Shown here: positions 15,146 to 17,463 of the stretch, piece by piece | Layout: each line of letters starts with the position of its first letter | How positions within the stretch are numbered: the stretch's first letter is position 1 | Notes under the pieces: generated by a model | Database searches by the model: none | What the model was told of the DNA's origin: nothing | What the model saw: only the letters and a program-made list of their open reading frames with translations | Position numbers and translations under genes: made by a program | Source: Acidobacteriota bacterium | GTDB taxonomy: Bacteria; Acidobacteriota; UBA6911; RPQK01; DATIPO01 | Reading direction: 5' to 3' | Assembly (NCBI GenBank): GCA_028277865.1 | Contig: JANQFM010001054.1 | Coordinates: forward strand, 1 to 17,463 | Length of the DNA stretch: 17,463 nucleotides

Positions 15146-15187
15146 GTTGTCAGTTGTCAGTTGTCAGTTGTCAGTTGTCATTTGTCA
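15146..15187 (-). repeat. GTTGTCA heptamer tandem array
   Basis: Five exact copies of GTTGTCA (15146-15180) are followed by one copy with a single change (TTTGTCA). It sits in the 78-bp space between two minus-strand GT4 genes, immediately upstream of the start codon of the downstream one. Unlike the other heptamer arrays it shows only one orientation, so it should not form a hairpin by itself. Exact copies suggest recent expansion or slippage. Confidence 0.92.
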
Positions 15188-15212
15188 GCCAGGGAACCTA
15201 ACCTGAATTCTG

Positions 15213-16391
15213 TCATTGCGTTCTTTGCGTCTTTGCGCGAGACCCCTTGCCAACTTGTCCGAAGACCCTGCCCATCTCCCTGGCATGCTGCTCCGCGCTG
15301 AACCGCTTCTTTGCACGGCGTTGTCCGTCGTTGCCGAGGCGTCGGCGCAGATCGGGGTCTTGGAGGAGACGGCAGATGGCCTGGGCAAGCTGAGGACTGC
15401 TTGCCGGATCCACCAACAGGCCGGTCCGGCCCTCGTCCACGATTTCAGGAACGCCACCGGCGCGGGTGGCCACCACGGGCTTGCCCATGGCCATGGCTTC
15501 AATGAGCACCCTCCCGAAGGGCTCGGCGCGGGAAGCGGACACCAGCACGTCCGAAGCTGCCAGAATCTGAGGGACATCCTGGCGATTGCCGGTGAACAGA
15601 ACCCGGCCTTGCAGGCCGAGTCGGCGGGCTTGCCCTTGCAGGCGACGGCGTTCGACACCATCTCCGACCACCAAAAAGCGTGCCTGGGCAGCGCAGGCCG
15701 CCACTTGGGCAGCTGCTTCCAGGAAGTATCGGTGCCCCTTCCACTCGTCCAGGCGCCCCAGAATGGTCACCACCCCCGCACGAGCATCGATTCCCAGCTC
15801 CCGCCGCAGAGATTCTCCCGGCAGTTGCGGATCAAATTCTTTAAGATCCACGCCATTGTGGACCACCGTCACAGGTGGCGAATTCCCGTTCAGGAAGCCG
15901 AAGCGCCCCGCCACTGCACGCGAGTTGACCACGATCCGAGCCGCCAGCCGAGAGAGCAGCCTGTCGAGCCGTTCCTCATCCAGAATGCGCACATGCCAAA
16001 CCACCGGACAGCTGATCATTCGCGCTGCCAACCCGGCATAAACCATGCAGCGGGATCCATTGGCGTAAACCAAATCGTATCCCCTCCTGCGAATCAGCCG
16101 GGCCAATTTCAAAACCCGCCCCGGCAGGCGCAGCAGCCCCACGCCCTTCAAACCCGGCATCTCAAAGACTTCTTTTCCGTGCCCTCTGCGTCCCCCCTCG
16201 GCGCCCTCTGCGGTTACTCCCTTCTCCCATTCCCTTCCCAACAGCTCCCACACCCCTCCCGGCGACGGGCACATCACCGTCACCTCGAACCTCTCCCGAT
16301 CGAGCCGACTCACCATCTGGCAAAAGCTGATCTCGCCGCCGCCGATGATGTCCCCCGAATTCGAAATGGCCAGGATGCGGATGCGCCTCAT
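15213..16391 (-). CDS. Family 4 glycosyltransferase with repeat-derived insertion
   Basis: This 392-aa GT-B enzyme starts with RIRILAISNSGDIIGGGEISF. The donor-binding half has VVTILGRLDEWKGHRYFLEAA, GNRQDVPQILAASDVLVSAS, EPFGRVLIEAMAMGKPVVAT (290-309, the E-x7-E motif) and GGVPEIVDEGRTGLLVDP. Residues ~56-77, between the first strands and LKGVGLLRLPGR, are Gly/Glu/Arg-rich and encoded by a dispersed repeat. The C-terminal SRAKTQRTQ also comes from a repeat copy. Its ATG overlaps the stop codon of the upstream GT2 gene in an ATGA arrangement, which suggests translational coupling and a shared pathway. A TTG- or ATG-led extension upstream is rejected because it would run through that GT2 gene. 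Acceptor and donor are unknown; a role in exported glycan assembly is likely. Confidence 0.91.
   Translation of the reverse strand: MRRIRILAISNSGDIIGGGEISFCQMVSRLDRERFEVTVMCPSPGGVWELLGREWEKGVTAEGAEGGRRGHGKEVFEMPGLKGVGLLRLPGRVLKLARLIRRRGYDLVYANGSRCMVYAGLAARMISCPVVWHVRILDEERLDRLLSRLAARIVVNSRAVAGRFGFLNGNSPPVTVVHNGVDLKEFDPQLPGESLRRELGIDARAGVVTILGRLDEWKGHRYFLEAAAQVAACAAQARFLVVGDGVERRRLQGQARRLGLQGRVLFTGNRQDVPQILAASDVLVSASRAEPFGRVLIEAMAMGKPVVATRAGGVPEIVDEGRTGLLVDPASSPQLAQAICRLLQDPDLRRRLGNDGQRRAKKRFSAEQHAREMGRVFGQVGKGSRAKTQRTQ
15216..15244 (-). repeat. Dispersed GCGTCTTTGCGCGAGACC element at a gene end
   Basis: TTGCGTTCTTTGCGTCTTTG followed by CGCGAGACC matches the element seen at 12493 and 13956 with a few changes. 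It starts one base after the stop triplet of the GT4 gene (15213-15215, minus strand) and codes for the last residues of that protein. Confidence 0.7.
16180..16217 (-). repeat. Dispersed CCCTCTGCG repeat inside a glycosyltransferase gene
   Basis: CCCTCTGCG occurs at 16182-16190 and again at 16204-16212, separated by a GGCGCC-containing segment. It is read in frame as VTAEGAEGGRRG. Its composition differs from the surrounding coding sequence, and the position falls in a loop of the GT-B fold, so an in-frame insertion is the simplest reading. Confidence 0.6.
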
Positions 16392-17463
16392 GCCGTCCTC
16401 GACCGATGCAAGCCTTCGCGGATGGCCAGCCCGCGCCCCAAATCCATTCCCAGATCCATGACCGCCTTGACCATCGGAGTGGCCAGCCAGGCAGCAAGAG
16501 TGCACTGCCGCAGCGCATAGCGGAAGCGTCCCATCATGGCCAGGTAGTAAACAACGAGCAGAACCGTCAGCGTAGCCAAAGCCGCCCCGGCGCCCGCAGC
16601 CCCAGCCAGGATGAGGCCGGCAAGGCCCAGCAGCACAGCTCTCAGGCTCAGCGAAGAAACAGCCACCCGAGCCAGATAGTGCTTTGGATTGGACGACTGA
16701 GAGGAGATTTCGATTTCGCTGCGCCCGCGCCGTACGAACCATCTGAAGATTTCTCCCAGATTGCGGTGAGGCTTGTGGTGGACCGTGGCCTGGGGTGCGA
16801 ACAGGCACCGATGACGTTGGGAAACCCTGCGGGCCAGCAGATAATCTTCGCTGCCAAAGCGTGTCGTCAATCCGAATCCGCCCACTTCCAGTACAGCCGC
16901 CTTGCGATAGGCGCAATTGCAGGTGGAAAGGTGGCTTGTCGGCATCCACTTGCCGCCGCTTTGGGCAATATAGCGCAGCCCGCCCCCTGGAAAACCCAAA
17001 ATGAATTCGCATTGACCCAACCAGGAATCTCCCTGGATCCGCACCGCACCCGCTACTCCAGCCAGACCGGGGTCTTGCACCAACGGTTCGACCAGCCGCT
17101 TCAGCCAGTCCCGTGCCACCAGGCAGTCATCGTCCGTAAAGGCCACCACCTCATGCGAGGCGTTTTTCAGCGCCACATTGCGTGTGTAGCCGTATCCCCG
17201 GTTCTCGCAAGGAATCCGAACGTAGCGCACCCCCTCGGGCGGCAGCGGATCGTCCGTTTCTTCCACCACAACCACTTCCAGCAGTTCAGCCGGATAGTCC
17301 AACTCCCGGATCGTCCCCAGCAGCTTCCCCAGCAGCTCCCTGCGCCCCCGGGTACTGATCAAAACCGAAACCGTCGGCCACTGAAGGCCGGGAGCGCCCG
17401 CAACCCTGCGGGCACGGATGTCTGGAGACAGTTTGTCGGCCTCATCGCGGAAAGCGTAGCCAG
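16388..17463 (-). CDS. Family 2 glycosyltransferase, 5' end beyond the window
   Basis: The frame is open to the window edge, giving at least 357 aa. The GT-A fold begins with PTVSVLISTRGRRELL, so a start at TTG 17362 would cut off the first strand; no ATG lies further upstream inside the window, hence the gene is 5'-partial. Supporting motifs are IPCENRGYGYTRNVAL, AFTDDDCLVARDW (metal-binding DDD), NCAYRKAAVLEVGGF and GSEDYLLARRV (catalytic ED). A long C-terminal hydrophobic stretch (LRAVLLGLAGLILAGAAGAG, then VLLVVYYLAMM) indicates membrane attachment. It resembles cell-wall or exopolysaccharide glycosyltransferases of the mycofactocin/rhamnosyl type, but the substrate is not readable. Its stop codon overlaps the start of the following GT4 gene. 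Confidence 0.9.
   Translation of the reverse strand, partial: GYAFRDEADKLSPDIRARRVAGAPGLQWPTVSVLISTRGRRELLGKLLGTIRELDYPAELLEVVVVEETDDPLPPEGVRYVRIPCENRGYGYTRNVALKNASHEVVAFTDDDCLVARDWLKRLVEPLVQDPGLAGVAGAVRIQGDSWLGQCEFILGFPGGGLRYIAQSGGKWMPTSHLSTCNCAYRKAAVLEVGGFGLTTRFGSEDYLLARRVSQRHRCLFAPQATVHHKPHRNLGEIFRWFVRRGRSEIEISSQSSNPKHYLARVAVSSLSLRAVLLGLAGLILAGAAGAGAALATLTVLLVVYYLAMMGRFRYALRQCTLAAWLATPMVKAVMDLGMDLGRGLAIREGLHRSRTA

Noticed and set aside
15146..15187. Repeated units considered as a CRISPR array.
   Set aside because: Units are seven bases long with no spacers, and no cas genes are near.
15216..16520. Long plus-strand frame opposite the GT4 gene.
   Set aside because: It is a shadow of the GT4 frame; rich in His, Pro and Arg with no motif.

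Overview
The window is a high-GC bacterial chromosomal segment with an unusually heavy load of short dispersed and heptamer-period repeats. That repeat load, the FHA-like sigma-54 regulator beside a Hanks-type kinase, and the TOMM/NHLP-type RiPP genes suggest a free-living Acidobacteriota-like organism, with Myxococcota or Planctomycetota as alternatives. This assignment is an inference from gene style; no marker gene settles it.

Layout. Positions 1-867 (minus) hold the 5' part of threonine synthase (thrC), cut by the window edge. A 112-bp divergent spacer follows. Next comes a co-directional plus-strand block (980-9926): an FHA-like/AAA+ sigma-54 activator with two Fis-type HTH motifs; a 1375-aa Ser/Thr kinase, class III cyclase-like, AAA ATPase and TPR fusion protein; a 90-aa peptide with a nitrile-hydratase-like leader (NHLP); and a 743-aa fused leader-binding/E1-like/YcaO cyclodehydratase. 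I read this as a compact TOMM-type (azole/azoline RiPP) cluster. The big fusion matches what is called the TOMM system kinase/cyclase fusion protein. No dehydrogenase, protease or exporter gene is visible, and the precursor contains no cysteine.

Convergent to that block is a minus-strand membrane flavoprotein/polyferredoxin (9973-12390). A permuted FAD segment lies at its N-terminus and repeat-derived sequence fills an internal linker. Then comes a small RmlC-like cupin (minus), followed by a surface-polysaccharide glycosyltransferase group: a WaaE-like GT2 (plus), two GT4 enzymes (minus) and a GT2 cut by the right edge (minus). The last two overlap by ATGA.

How the parts may work together. 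The kinase could phosphorylate a partner sensed by the FHA-like domain of the sigma-54 activator, giving a local control circuit for the precursor and cyclodehydratase. The right half looks like an unrelated cell-surface glycan region. Two repeat classes recur across the window. One is phased heptamer arrays, three of which have halves that are reverse complements. The other is a GCGTCTTGGCGC-type element. Copies sit between genes, form the C-terminal codons of three glycosyltransferases, and lie in frame inside two proteins.
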